From Deltaproteobacteria bacterium (GTDB taxonomy: Bacteria; Desulfobacterota; GWC2-55-46; DRQE01): a DNA stretch of 49,300 nt. Position 1 is the stretch's first letter, and each line of letters begins with the position of its first letter. The stretch lies in NCBI GenBank assembly GCA_015492495.1, contig WGEY01000103.1:1-49300 (forward strand), in the 5' to 3' direction. Both the position numbers and the translations under genes were made by a program. Shown piece after piece: positions 20,243-29,804 of the stretch. The notes beneath the pieces were generated by a model. That model was not told the origin of the DNA. It saw only the letters and a program-made list of their open reading frames with translations, and did not search any database.

Positions 20243-21352
20243 CTACCCGCCTGAGCAGGCAGATAACAGGGCAAAGGATGCCTTTATCCTTTCCTCCTCG
20301 ACCTCCCTCACGACCACACTGCCTATCTCCTCCACCAGGACGAAACGGATCGCACCGGCCCTGACCTTCTTGTCCAGCCGCATCGTCTCTACAAGGTCCT
20401 GCCCGTCGATCCCCGGCGCCTCGACCGGAAGGCCCATATCCACGAGAAGATCCCTTATCCTGAGCATCGTCCGCTCCGGTGTAAGCCCCAGTGAGACAGA
20501 AAGGGCGGCCGCCATGACCATTCCCACCGAGACCGCTTCACCGTGTTTGAACCTCGTGTAACCGGTCAGGGCCTCGATCGCGTGTCCGAAGGTGTGTCCG
20601 AAGTTTAATATACACCTCAGGCCGCTCTCCCTCTCATCCCTGCTTACGACCTCCGCCTTTATACTGCATGAACGCTCTATTGCGGTTACGATCTCATCAC
20701 CACCCCGCCCGGCAAGCGCCTTTGAGTTCTCCTCCAAGAAGCTGAAAAAGGCCTCATCCCATATGACCCCGTACTTTATGACCTCCGCCAGCCCGGCCTT
20801 GAGCTCCCTCTCTTCGAGTGTTTCGAGCACGTCAGGGTCTATGAAGACCGCGCGCGGCTGGTAGAACGCTCCTATGAGGTTCTTGCCCAATGGATGGTTG
20901 ACTCCGGTCTTGCCGCCCACGGAGCTGTCGACCTGTGCAAGGAGTGTTGTGGGAACCTGTATGAACGGCACACCCCTCAAGAAGGTCGCTGCCACGAAAC
21001 CGGCCATGTCCCCGACCACGCCCCCACCGAGGGCCACGATCGCAGAGCCCCTCTCCATCCTCTCCTCTATCAGCCGGTCGTACACCTTGGACACCTCCGC
21101 GAGTGTCTTGTACTCCTCACCGTCCGGCACCTCGATAACGACAGGTTGAAGGCCCCCGGCCTTCAACGACTCCAGGACCCTGCCTGAGTAAAGTGCGCCC
21201 ACGGTAGGGTTGGTGATGAGCGTGCACCTGCCGCTGAAACCCATGTCACGCATGGCCCCGCCGATCCTGTCAAGAAGCCCCCTGTCGACGACTATATCGT
21301 AGGAACGGTCTTCCCGCGCCCCCTCACCCAACTCAACCTTTATAGTGCGCAT
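20243..21352 (-). CDS. aroB: 3-dehydroquinate synthase
   Basis: The product has 369 residues. It shows the NAD-binding GGGVVGDMAGFVAATFLRG, the IQVPTTLLAQVDSSVGGKT block, and metal ligands (Glu in AEVIKYG; His in NFGHTFGHAIE and KHGEAVSVGM). It converts DAHP to 3-dehydroquinate, the second step of the shikimate pathway. The ATG is preceded by GGAGG at good distance. It follows aroK in the order aroC-aroK-aroB, downstream of pilQ, as in many bacteria that couple pilMNOPQ to aro genes. Confidence 0.97.
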   Translation of the reverse strand: MRTIKVELGEGAREDRSYDIVVDRGLLDRIGGAMRDMGFSGRCTLITNPTVGALYSGRVLESLKAGGLQPVVIEVPDGEEYKTLAEVSKVYDRLIEERMERGSAIVALGGGVVGDMAGFVAATFLRGVPFIQVPTTLLAQVDSSVGGKTGVNHPLGKNLIGAFYQPRAVFIDPDVLETLEERELKAGLAEVIKYGVIWDEAFFSFLEENSKALAGRGGDEIVTAIERSCSIKAEVVSRDERESGLRCILNFGHTFGHAIEALTGYTRFKHGEAVSVGMVMAAALSVSLGLTPERTMLRIRDLLVDMGLPVEAPGIDGQDLVETMRLDKKVRAGAIRFVLVEEIGSVVVREVEEERIKASFALLSACSGG

Positions 21353-21370
21353 AAAAACAGGCCTCCTTCA

Positions 21371-21886
21371 TCAGGCTTCCTCCCGCATCGACAGGAATCT
21401 CCTTATGTCTTCGGTCACCTCCGCGATGCTCTTTTCGGTGGTATCCAGCACCAGGTCCGCGTCCATGTAGGCATGGTGCCTCTCTTTCAGCAGCCTCTCT
21501 ATGTAGTCCCTGCGGTCCTCGACTTCAAGGAGCGGCCTTTCATCCCCCTCATCCACCCTGTCAAGTATGGCCTCCACCGAGGCGGTGAGGCAGACGACAA
21601 CCCCCCATGACCTGAGTAACTCCCTGTTCCGATAGTCCACCACGGCACCGCCGCCTGTGGCGAGAACAACCCCGTCCATGGTCTCTGTAACCGCTTTCAG
21701 GACCTTTCTTTCCATCTCACGGAAGCGGGCCTCGCCGAAGCGGCCGAATATCTCCTTTATGCTCATTCCGGCATCCTTTTCGATGAGGTCGTCGGCGTCA
21801 ACGAACCTCAGGCCTAGCTCGCGGGCAAGCCTTTTGCCGACCGAGGATTTGCCGGTCCCCATGAATCCGGTAAGAACAATATTCAT
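21371..21886 (-). CDS. aroK: Shikimate kinase
   Basis: The product has 171 residues from the ATG at 21886; a TTG nine bases earlier is in frame but less likely. The P-loop is GFMGTGKSSVGK. The shikimate-binding Asp is in FVDADDLIE, Arg lies in FREMERKV, GGGAV follows, and the lid arginine is in GDERPLL. It phosphorylates shikimate using ATP in the cytoplasm. No strong ribosome site is visible in front of the ATG. It lies between aroC and aroB with short gaps, so it is probably co-transcribed. Confidence 0.95.
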   Translation of the reverse strand: MNIVLTGFMGTGKSSVGKRLARELGLRFVDADDLIEKDAGMSIKEIFGRFGEARFREMERKVLKAVTETMDGVVLATGGGAVVDYRNRELLRSWGVVVCLTASVEAILDRVDEGDERPLLEVEDRRDYIERLLKERHHAYMDADLVLDTTEKSIAEVTEDIRRFLSMREEA

Positions 21887-21931
21887 AATACACAAGATTT
21901 GATAAAAGGGGGAACAATAAGCGGTCTGCGG

Positions 21932-23134
21932 CTAAAAGGTCTTGAGCTGCCTGAGGTAGCCCTTGTAGTTTCTCTTTATCTCACGGACCGAGTCGCCTCC
22001 GAACTTTTCAAGGAACGCCCTTGCCATCTCAAAGGCGACCACGGCCTCTGCGACCACGCTGGCCGCAGGGACAGCGCATACGTCGCTTCTTTCGACACTC
22101 GCCTCGAAGCCTTCCTTTGTCACGATGTCCACTGACCTCAAGGGCTTGTAAAGCGTTGGAATGGGCTTCATCGCGGCCCTTACGACCACGTGCTCGCCGT
22201 TGCTCATTCCGCCCTCTATGCCTCCTGCGTTGTTCGTCCTTCTGTAGAACCTTCTGCCGAGCGGCCAGTAGGGGCCTTCTCTACGGGTGTCGGCGGCTTC
22301 GCCGTAGAAGATCTCATCGTGTACCTTGGATCCGGGGAGGGAACCGACCATGAAGCCGGCGCCTATCTCAACGGCCTTGATGGCCTGGATACTCATGACC
22401 GACATGGCCAGCCTGGCATCGAGCTTTCTGTCCCACTGCACGTGGCTGCCGAGCCCAGGCGGCACCCCGGTCACCACGACCTCGAAGACACCGCCGATGC
22501 TGTCACCGGCCTTGGCCAGCCTGTCTATCCTCCTTTTGATCCTCCCTGTCACAGCGGCGTCGGGACACCTCACCTCCGACTCCTCGGCCAGGCCGAAGAG
22601 CACCTCGGGATCGGCCACTTCATCCCTGTTGAACCTTACCCCCCCTATCTCCACGACCCAGCTAAATACCCTTATCCCGAACTCATCAAGCAGCCTCTTT
22701 GCCAGCGCCCCTGCAGCGACCCTCGCCGCGGTCTCCCTGGCGCTCGAGCGCTCAAGGATGTTGCGCATGTCCCGGCACGAGTACTTCAGTGCGCCCGGCA
22801 GGTCCGCGTGTCCCGGCCTGGGACGCGTCACCCGTCCAGCGCTCCCGGCCCTACCGCCCTCAACCGCCATGACACCTTTCCAGTTTTCCCAGTCGCGGTT
22901 ACGTATGACAAGGGATACCGGGGAGCCGAGGGTTGAGCCGTGCCTTACCCCTGAAGTTATGTCGACCTTGTCCCTTTCGATGGACTGCCTGCCGCCGCGG
23001 CCGTAGCCTCCCTGCCTCCTTGCAAGGTCCCTGTCTATATCGTCAGCACCGACGCCGAGCCCCGAAGGCATGCCCTCGACGATGGTCACCAGACTTTTAC
23101 CGTGTGACTCCCCTGAGGTGAGATATCGCAACAT
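21932..23134 (-). CDS. aroC: Chorismate synthase
   Basis: The product has 400 residues. It starts MLRYLTSGESHGKSLVTIVEG and contains the FMN- and substrate-binding signatures (RRQGGYGRGGRQSIERD, RPGHADLPG, NNAGGIEGGMSNGE). It converts EPSP to chorismate, the last step of the shared aromatic pathway, using reduced flavin. It heads the aroC-aroK-aroB set. The 455 bases upstream separate it from pilQ, so it may have its own promoter. Confidence 0.97.
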   Translation of the reverse strand: MLRYLTSGESHGKSLVTIVEGMPSGLGVGADDIDRDLARRQGGYGRGGRQSIERDKVDITSGVRHGSTLGSPVSLVIRNRDWENWKGVMAVEGGRAGSAGRVTRPRPGHADLPGALKYSCRDMRNILERSSARETAARVAAGALAKRLLDEFGIRVFSWVVEIGGVRFNRDEVADPEVLFGLAEESEVRCPDAAVTGRIKRRIDRLAKAGDSIGGVFEVVVTGVPPGLGSHVQWDRKLDARLAMSVMSIQAIKAVEIGAGFMVGSLPGSKVHDEIFYGEAADTRREGPYWPLGRRFYRRTNNAGGIEGGMSNGEHVVVRAAMKPIPTLYKPLRSVDIVTKEGFEASVERSDVCAVPAASVVAEAVVAFEMARAFLEKFGGDSVREIKRNYKGYLRQLKTF

Positions 23135-23589
23135 GTGTATGGTTACCTCTCTACTCCAACAATGCTATGAAAAATCAATTTCTTGATGTCATCGAGGCTT
23201 GCCCCGGTAAGCCTGAGCCCTGAGCAAAGCGAAGCGGGAAGCTACGGGGTAGCGACAAGGCGTCTCCGACTGTTTGACTCCACGAAAATGCGCAGTGAGT
23301 GCGCGCCACCCTCAACTTACTGCGGGTAAGCAGGTAAATATAGAAGAGAACGCTGATTTATTGAAGCTCCCTCGACAGGGAATGCGCCCGCGATACCCGT
23401 GCATTGAGCAGTCATTGCAAGCGAAGCGACGCAATCCCTCTGCTTGCAAATAGCGGGGTGAAGATCGCTTCGCCGCTTACACTCCTCGCTATGACAATTC
23501 CTGAAACTTCCCGAAGTGTCTCCCTACTATTTAATCAGATGCTCCTGAAAAACAACCTTGCCGGCACAGGCCCAGACAAGGGAGAACCC
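23135..23589. other. Intergenic region between pilQ and aroC
   Basis: This 455-base region holds no recognisable gene. It contains copy 2 of a dispersed palindromic repeat (listed separately) and other GC-rich repeat-like sequence around 23215-23330. I could not identify a convincing promoter or terminator. Confidence 0.5.
23411..23495. repeat. Dispersed palindromic repeat, copy 2
   Basis: The left end GTCATTGCAAGCG (23411-23423) is complementary to the right end CGCTATGAC (23487-23495). Inside, GCGAAGCGACGCAATC mirrors GATCGCTTCGCCGC. The element is about 85 bases, lies between genes, and has terminal inverted repeats. It shares its left end with the element at 11081. Confidence 0.65.
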
Positions 23590-26500
23590 TCATCCCGTAT
23601 TCTTACCCTGTATTATAGTCGGGGTGATGAATATGAGCAACTCTTTTTGCGAATCAGAGACGGATTTGTTCTTGAAGAGCCACCCCAGCACAGGAACGTC
23701 CTTTAGAAAGGGGATCCCGCCGGAGCTGTTCTTTGTATCAGATATGATTATACCGCCCATGACCGTAGTCTCACCGTCCTTGACTATGACCTCGGTGGAT
23801 GCCTCTTTCGTATATATGCTCGGCGCCGTGGCCCCTGTGGGCACGGTACCCACGGAATTTCTCGTGGCCTTTATCTTCATGAGGACGCTGCCGTCCGGGG
23901 TGATATGTGGTGTCACCTCGAGGCTCAGCGATGCATTTACAAAGGTGGTCTGGGTGCCCGATGCCGAGGTCGTCTGATACGGGATGGATTCGCCCTGCTC
24001 TATCTTTGCCGCCTTGTTGTCCATGGTGACGATCCTCGGCCTGGATATGGTCTTAACAAGCCCCTCCTGCTCTCCGGCGCTTATGCGCAGGTCGAGGAGC
24101 ATGGGGTTTGCACCGGTCTTGCCGAGTATGAAACCGAGTGCGCCGAGCGTGCCGGCGTTGCCGGTCGCAGGAAGGTTGACGGCGTAGTTCGTGACACCGA
24201 CATCCGCAAGAAAGCTCTTCTTCTCCACGGGATAGGTCCCGCCCCCCTCGAGTGTACCGCTCTGCTGGTTCGGCTGGGGTGCCCACTGGCCGTACTCCTC
24301 CCTTACGCTTCCGAAGGTAGACGTGTGGACCTTGTTTCCTTTGGTCCTGTAGTCAATCCCCCACTGTATGCCCAGGTCCCTTGCAAAGGTGGACTCTGCC
24401 TCCACTATCCTCGCCTCTATTAGCACCTGCGGGATCGGAATGTCCACCTTCTCTATGTAGGCCTTTGCCTCCTCGATGGCCGAGCTTATATCCTTTATGA
24501 TCAAGGTATTCGTGGGCTCGTGCACCGTGACCGTGCCCCTGTTGGTCAGAACATTCTGGATCTGCTCGGCGAGCGTTGCGGCCTTGTCGTAGTTTATCCT
24601 TATGTACTCGGTACGGAGCTCTTCGAGCTTTTCTGCCGCCTTCTTGGCCGCGAGGGCTGCCTCCCTCTCTTCCCTTATCCTCTGCACCGGGGCGACCCTC
24701 ACCACATTACCTTCCTGTATCTTGTCGAGCCCCTTTGTCTTGAGTATCAAGTCAAAGGCCTGGTCCCACGGCACGTCCTTGAGCCTCAGGGTTATCGTAC
24801 CAGTAACCTCCTCGGAGGCGATTATGTTGAGGTCACTGACCTCTGCCAGGAGCTTCAAGACATCGGTTATCTGCGCATCAACCATGTCGATGCTTATCCT
24901 GCGTCCCGTATACTTCCTTTCGGGCAGGGCATCCTGCCCGGCCGGGGCCTCCTCTTCATCGACCCAAGCAGGTTCGACCTCAGATTTCCCTACATCCTCG
25001 ACGGCAGCAACTTCCTCGGCCTCATCAACAGCAGGCGGGAAGTCTATATTTATGGTGTTGCCCTCCTCGGTCACCTCGTAAGGCACACTGTCCCGGAGCC
25101 TCACGATCACCCTTACATCACCGACCGGCTCGGTGTACGCCTGGTAGGAGCTTATGGTTACGACCGGCGTGTCCAACTCGGACGCATCAAGGGTCCTTTG
25201 AAGCTCATCCGGTATGAGTGAGCCTATAAGGTCCAGTGTCAGGACCTTACCGTCGCGGGACTCCTTCAGCCTGTACTTCGGCTTCGCCGAACTTGCAATG
25301 GAAAGCCTCGCCTTATCGGCCAGCCTCTTGAAGCTTATGTCCTCAATATCTATGTACTTCTTCTCTTCGACAGCCGGCCCTTCGACCCGAGGCCCCTCGG
25401 CCACCGCATCCGAAGGCCCCTCACCGGCCTCCTCTACCGATGCCCCGGAAACAACCGTCGCTGATACGAACTTTTCGGCCCTGGCCTCTTCGCCTGCGGA
25501 CACCTCGGAGATGCCGGCATCCGTAACATCACCCGGCTCATTCCCAGCCACAACCTCCTCGGCCGTCACCTCTGAAACAACCATCGCGGATGCAAGTTCT
25601 TCGGCCAGAGCCTCTTCGCCCGCAGGCTCACCGCTGGCGCCAGCCTCCGTAACACCACCGGCCTCGCCCTCAGCCACGACCACCTCGGCCACCGCCTCGG
25701 AAGGCTCCTCCACAACCTCCTCGGCCTCAGCCTCCTCTGCCGGTACCGCGGAAACACTCTCAGCCGGTGCAAGCTCTTCAGCCAGAGCCTCCTCATCCGC
25801 AGGCTCACCGCTGGCGCCGGCCTCCGTAACACCACCGGCCTCGCCCTCAAACACCGGCTCTCCTACCTCCACCTCGGAAGGCCCCTCCACAACCTCCTCA
25901 CCCTCTTCACCGACTGCGGCGACGGCCGATTCGATCGGACTGAACCTGACCACAAGGGAAGCACCTTCCCTGGTTACCGAATAGTACGGGACCGTCTGGA
26001 GGGATGAGTCGAATACGAACCTTGTCTTGTCCGGATGTGCCCCCATCCTTACCCTCTTTACAGCAGGCACATCCGCGTCCATTGACTTCTCGTGCACAAG
26101 CGTGCCCACATTCAACACATCCAGAACAACCCTGGGAGGATCGCCGAGGCCGAATGCGTTGTAATCACCTATCAAGCCGTCTGCGGTAATACGCACAACC
26201 GACACATCTCCTTCGCCGGAGATCTCTACATCAATGATATTGGCGGCCTCGGACAACACCTCCCCTGCATCCGGGCCGACCGCTTCATCCTCACCAACGG
26301 CTTCGTTGCCGTCGGCCGCAGCGGACCGGACCGATGTTTCCGCCGCTTCTTCAGCCTCAACACCGTCGTCCTTACCTTCCGCGCCGGAGACGAGGTCCTG
26401 CTTTCGGAATTCGACCAGTATGCTGTCCTCGCCCGCCTTTATATCGGCCACCACCCCCTGCTTGAGGCCTATCTCTATCCTGCCAATCCTCTCTTCACCC

Positions 26501-26856
26501 TCGCCGTAGGATGTGAGCACGATCCTCGTGATGAAGTCGTTATCAACCTCAATGGGGCTCTCCACATTCTCCACACTCACGGCCGGAAGGTCGAGTATGA
26601 CCCTCGGGGGGTCGGAAAGCCTGAACGCCGTATACCTTATCGCCCCATCCGCCTCTATCAGGACCGCATCCCCCTTCCTCAGAATACTCACAAGCTCTAT
26701 GGAGCTGCCTTCAGTCCGGGGCACTTCAACGGAAGGCATCGGTTGCTCGGATGGAACCGCCGTTTTCCTTGCAGCGCACCCGGCCGTAAGCACCAAAGCA
26801 GCCGCAAGCAGGCATATGAGACTGCGGAACGGGCGATTCGCTTTTATGATGTCCAT
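23590..26856 (-). CDS. pilQ: Type IV pilus secretin
   Basis: The product is about 1,088 residues from the ATG at 26856, which has GGAGG six bases before it. The further ATG at 26868 contains that ribosome site, so it is not the start. A lipoprotein-type signal peptide ends LTAGC. Three AMIN peptidoglycan-binding domains follow (about 45-145, 190-305 and 490-590). Between the second and third is a long acidic Glu/Ala/Val-rich repeat region. Secretin N0/STN (about 655-730), N1 (about 755-830) and the outer-membrane secretin domain (ending PFLKDVPVLGWLF and KELLIFITPTII) complete it. It forms the outer-membrane pore for the pilus. It is longer than typical PilQ (~700-900). Confidence 0.95.
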   Translation of the reverse strand: MDIIKANRPFRSLICLLAAALVLTAGCAARKTAVPSEQPMPSVEVPRTEGSSIELVSILRKGDAVLIEADGAIRYTAFRLSDPPRVILDLPAVSVENVESPIEVDNDFITRIVLTSYGEGEERIGRIEIGLKQGVVADIKAGEDSILVEFRKQDLVSGAEGKDDGVEAEEAAETSVRSAAADGNEAVGEDEAVGPDAGEVLSEAANIIDVEISGEGDVSVVRITADGLIGDYNAFGLGDPPRVVLDVLNVGTLVHEKSMDADVPAVKRVRMGAHPDKTRFVFDSSLQTVPYYSVTREGASLVVRFSPIESAVAAVGEEGEEVVEGPSEVEVGEPVFEGEAGGVTEAGASGEPADEEALAEELAPAESVSAVPAEEAEAEEVVEEPSEAVAEVVVAEGEAGGVTEAGASGEPAGEEALAEELASAMVVSEVTAEEVVAGNEPGDVTDAGISEVSAGEEARAEKFVSATVVSGASVEEAGEGPSDAVAEGPRVEGPAVEEKKYIDIEDISFKRLADKARLSIASSAKPKYRLKESRDGKVLTLDLIGSLIPDELQRTLDASELDTPVVTISSYQAYTEPVGDVRVIVRLRDSVPYEVTEEGNTINIDFPPAVDEAEEVAAVEDVGKSEVEPAWVDEEEAPAGQDALPERKYTGRRISIDMVDAQITDVLKLLAEVSDLNIIASEEVTGTITLRLKDVPWDQAFDLILKTKGLDKIQEGNVVRVAPVQRIREEREAALAAKKAAEKLEELRTEYIRINYDKAATLAEQIQNVLTNRGTVTVHEPTNTLIIKDISSAIEEAKAYIEKVDIPIPQVLIEARIVEAESTFARDLGIQWGIDYRTKGNKVHTSTFGSVREEYGQWAPQPNQQSGTLEGGGTYPVEKKSFLADVGVTNYAVNLPATGNAGTLGALGFILGKTGANPMLLDLRISAGEQEGLVKTISRPRIVTMDNKAAKIEQGESIPYQTTSASGTQTTFVNASLSLEVTPHITPDGSVLMKIKATRNSVGTVPTGATAPSIYTKEASTEVIVKDGETTVMGGIIISDTKNSSGGIPFLKDVPVLGWLFKNKSVSDSQKELLIFITPTIIQGKNTG
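25590..25870 (-). repeat. 177-bp direct repeats in the acidic region of pilQ
   Basis: The sequence AGGCTCACCGCTGGCGCC occurs at 25624 and again at 25801, exactly 177 bases (59 codons) apart, with similar flanks. The protein repeat reads EAGGVTEAGASGEPA..EEALAEEL. A third, more diverged copy (GDVTDAGISEVSAGEEARAE) is encoded near 25470-25550. Confidence 0.75.
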
Positions 26857-26930
26857 AACGACCTCCATAAATAATACATAAGCTCCTTTAATTGATCAGA
26901 TGCGAACAGGCGCCGCAGAACCCCTCCGGT

Positions 26931-27437
26931 TCAACCCGCCCCCTTCGTCGGCAGGCTCAACTCTATCCTGGGCCTGGACATCACCCTGCCGCTGATGTCC
27001 CGGACGACCTCTTCCACAATTATGCTCTTCTCGGAGAATTCCACGATCCTGCCTTCCCTTGTCCCTATGAGGTCACCCTTTTTTACGGTATATCTCTTCC
27101 CATCCGGCGCCAGCACCAGAGCCCTCGGCTCGTCTATGCCGCTTACTACGGCCAGCAGCTTGAAGACCCTTATGTCGCAGCACTCAAGCGGGGTCTTGAT
27201 CCTTTCCGCCTCCTGTGCCTGCTCCGCAAGATAGCTCCGGAACGGGTTGCGTCTCGGTGCCGAAAGATACGTAGACACGGACCGCGAAAGCTCCTTTGCG
27301 GTCTCAACCTTTTTGACCGCGGGCCTGGCGGGCCTCTTGAGACGCACGGTGCTTTCCTCTTCCTCGCCGCCGCAGGAATTCAAGAGGACAAGGGAGAAGA
27401 CAATAAGCACACAATATATGAGCCGGCGCCTAAGCAT
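26931..27437 (-). CDS. pilP: Type IV pilus assembly lipoprotein PilP
   Basis: The product has 168 residues. A lipoprotein signal ends LLNSC (lipobox Cys near residue 22). A disordered basic/Ala region follows, then a compact beta domain with ALVLAPDGKRYTVKKGDLIGTREGRIVEF, typical of PilP/HofP. It links the PilNO inner-membrane dimer to the PilQ secretin in the periplasm. The start lies one base from the pilO stop, and pilQ follows after 74 bases. Confidence 0.93.
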   Translation of the reverse strand: MLRRRLIYCVLIVFSLVLLNSCGGEEEESTVRLKRPARPAVKKVETAKELSRSVSTYLSAPRRNPFRSYLAEQAQEAERIKTPLECCDIRVFKLLAVVSGIDEPRALVLAPDGKRYTVKKGDLIGTREGRIVEFSEKSIIVEEVVRDISGRVMSRPRIELSLPTKGAG

Positions 27438-27438
27438 C

Positions 27439-28056
27439 TTACCTTACCGTATCCTTCTCCTTATCCGGTATGAACCTGAAGGTTGTCACCACGAAACTCG
27501 CCCTCAGCCTCGGGGCAAGGCTCATGAAACCGTCCGGAGCCGCGTGGTTAACGTTTATTCCGTCTATATTCACTATCCTTGGGAACTTGCTCACCTTCTC
27601 ACAGAAGTTAAAAAGGCTCTCGTACGTCCCCTCCACCTCCATATCGATCGGCACCTCTGCATAAAAACCCTTTACCACCTCGGGCCGCGGCCTGAAAAGA
27701 AGTATCTTGAGGCCCGAGCCCTTCCCTGCGTCACTGATACTTTCGATGAGGTCTGGTATCTCCCTTTCGTTGGGCAACTGGGCAAGCGCGCTCTTCAGCT
27801 TCTTCTCCAGCTCCTCCTTTTCCTTGAGGAAGCGTGGTATATCCCTGGCTATGAGCCTGCTCTCCTCGAGCCGTACCGTGAGCTCATCCAGCTTGCCCCT
27901 CAGCTCCTTGACGTCATCCTGCACGGGGCTTATGAGGAACTGGTACATGAGCCCAGCTATGACCACATTGATCCCCACGAGGATGAGAACCTTCTTTATT
28001 AATGAAAGCTTCAGTATGGCGTCAAGCCTTATCCGGCTCTTGATATCCACGGCCAT
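27439..28056 (-). CDS. pilO: Type IV pilus inner-membrane protein PilO
   Basis: The product has 205 residues. A short cytoplasmic part is followed by a membrane helix (KVLILVGINVVIAGLMYQFL, about 22-42), a coiled coil rich in Glu/Leu/Lys (about 50-100), and a ferredoxin-like periplasmic fold. It forms a heterodimer with PilN that aligns the inner-membrane platform with PilP and PilQ. It lies 4 bases downstream of pilN and 1 base upstream of pilP. Confidence 0.95.
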   Translation of the reverse strand: MAVDIKSRIRLDAILKLSLIKKVLILVGINVVIAGLMYQFLISPVQDDVKELRGKLDELTVRLEESRLIARDIPRFLKEKEELEKKLKSALAQLPNEREIPDLIESISDAGKGSGLKILLFRPRPEVVKGFYAEVPIDMEVEGTYESLFNFCEKVSKFPRIVNIDGINVNHAAPDGFMSLAPRLRASFVVTTFRFIPDKEKDTVR

Positions 28057-28060
28057 ATAC

Positions 28061-28603
28061 CTACTCTCTTTCGAGCCTTATGGTGAACTCCACGAGCTCT
28101 CTTCCGCCGACGGTGACCTTGGACCTCTGGGCCACCACGAGCTCCACATCCCCAAGCTCTCTGTACCGTTCGAGCCCCCTCATGAAGTCGGCCACGACCT
28201 CGTCCGAGCCGGCGAGCCCCTGGAGGTTTATCACCTTTCCCTGGTCAAGCAGCGAACTGAGCCAAGCCCTTTCAGGGATTGCGGTTGCGATCTTCGCAAA
28301 CAACTCCACCGGACCGGTACGTGCGCTTTCAAGCCTTTTGACCACATCGAGCTTGCTCTGAACGATCCTTTTCTGTTCCTTCAACTTCGACAGCTCGCCG
28401 ACCTTTTTCTGAAGCATGCGAAGCTCCGCCTCGGCGCTCTCAACATCCTGTCTCAGAAGCGATGCATCACTCTTCAACTTTAAAAAGACCGCCAGCGAGA
28501 TCGCGATAACGCAGAACGTTATGAGCCCCGCCACAGTCAGCTGGAACCTAATAGATTCCCGCTTCTTGGCCGCTCTTACAGGGAGGAGATTTATGCGTAT
28601 CAT
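28061..28603 (-). CDS. pilN: Type IV pilus inner-membrane protein PilN
   Basis: The product has 180 residues. It begins MIRINLLP, the conserved cytoplasmic PilN motif that docks into PilM. A membrane helix (about 22-42), a coiled coil (about 45-95) and a periplasmic ferredoxin-like domain follow. Its ATG overlaps the pilM stop by 4 bases, so translation is coupled. Confidence 0.96.
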   Translation of the reverse strand: MIRINLLPVRAAKKRESIRFQLTVAGLITFCVIAISLAVFLKLKSDASLLRQDVESAEAELRMLQKKVGELSKLKEQKRIVQSKLDVVKRLESARTGPVELFAKIATAIPERAWLSSLLDQGKVINLQGLAGSDEVVADFMRGLERYRELGDVELVVAQRSKVTVGGRELVEFTIRLERE

Positions 28604-29664
28604 CTGTCGCCCAACCTCCTTGTGGCCAGCCCTACGGCAACGCCGAAGTACGGTGCCATCTCCTTGAGGTACTCCTCGTCGAATTCCTTTGGATCATAGG
28701 CCACACCAATAAAGGGGTTGACGACCTCGACCGGTATGGCCGTACTCTCCTGCATCAACTCCGCAAGCCCCTTCGTCTTTGCTCCGCCGCCGCTGAGGAA
28801 TATCTTGTTGATAACGACCCCGGGGCTGCCGCCGAGGAAAAAGTCCACGGACCTTTTGACCTCCATGGTCAGGTTGGTGGACACGGCATTCATGACGCTG
28901 GAAAGTTCCACTGGCTCCATGGAGCCGGATTCCTTGCCCAGCTTGATATCCTCGGCCTCCTTGAAGCTTATGTTGAAGTTCCTCTGTATCTCCTCGGTGT
29001 ACTGGTTGCCGCCCATGGGTATCGACCTGGTAAACACCGTAACGCCGCCGGCTATTATGCTGATGCTCGTTATGCTCGCGCCGATATTAACCATCGCCAC
29101 ATTCTCGTCCGGGGCGAATGTATAGTTAAGCTCCATCATGTTCTCCAGTGCGAAGGAGTCCACATCGATGATGACCGGATTGAGCCCGGCCTCCTTTATG
29201 ACGTTGACGTAGTCATTGATGACCTCCTTCTTTACGGCGACGAGCATCACGTCCATCTGCCCCCTGCCCTCTGTGTCTTCACCGAGTATCTGGAAGTCGA
29301 TGTTCACATCGGTCATGGGGAACGGTATGTACTGCTCGGCCTCCCACTGGATGGACTCTGAAAGCTCCTCCTCGGTCATCGCCGGCATGCTGACCTTCTT
29401 TATGATCACCGAATGTCCGGTCAGTGAGCTTACGGTATCCTTGACCTTGATGGCATTCTCCTTGATCAGGCTGGTTATTGCGCCGGTGATGCTCATGGAG
29501 TCTATTATGGAACCGTCCACAATGGCCTCTGGGGGAAGGTAAGCTATGCCGAGCTTCTCCATCTCCCAGCCCTTCTTGGCCTGATTGAGCTTAACTAGCT
29601 TTATCGAGCTGGAGCCTATATCCAGAGCAATAACGTCTTTTTTCTTGAAAAACGGTAGATCCAT
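28600..29664 (-). CDS. pilM: Type IV pilus actin-like protein PilM
   Basis: The product has 354 residues with an actin/FtsA-like fold. The phosphate-1 motif is ALDIGSSSIKLVKL near the start. The MSMPAMTEEELSESIQWEAEQYIPFP-type region follows (with KKVSMPAMTEEEL visible), and phosphate-2 and adenosine loops lie at VAMVNIGASITSISI and IFLSGGGAKTKGL. It binds ATP and PilN's N-terminus on the cytoplasmic face. It lies 140 bases after a small XRE regulator gene and heads the pilMNOPQ run. Confidence 0.96.
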   Translation of the reverse strand: MDLPFFKKKDVIALDIGSSSIKLVKLNQAKKGWEMEKLGIAYLPPEAIVDGSIIDSMSITGAITSLIKENAIKVKDTVSSLTGHSVIIKKVSMPAMTEEELSESIQWEAEQYIPFPMTDVNIDFQILGEDTEGRGQMDVMLVAVKKEVINDYVNVIKEAGLNPVIIDVDSFALENMMELNYTFAPDENVAMVNIGASITSISIIAGGVTVFTRSIPMGGNQYTEEIQRNFNISFKEAEDIKLGKESGSMEPVELSSVMNAVSTNLTMEVKRSVDFFLGGSPGVVINKIFLSGGGAKTKGLAELMQESTAIPVEVVNPFIGVAYDPKEFDEEYLKEMAPYFGVAVGLATRRLGDR

Positions 29665-29804
29665 CTCTGCCCTTTCGGATAATTACAGCCGTCCGGCCCC
29701 CGGCAGCCTGGACTCAGCGGCGCAAAGAACCACATGGGGCCGTACCGGCTCCTCTCAAGTGAAGCCCCTCGACCCGCCGCGGGTCCGGCGCTTGCTGTGC
29801 CTCT

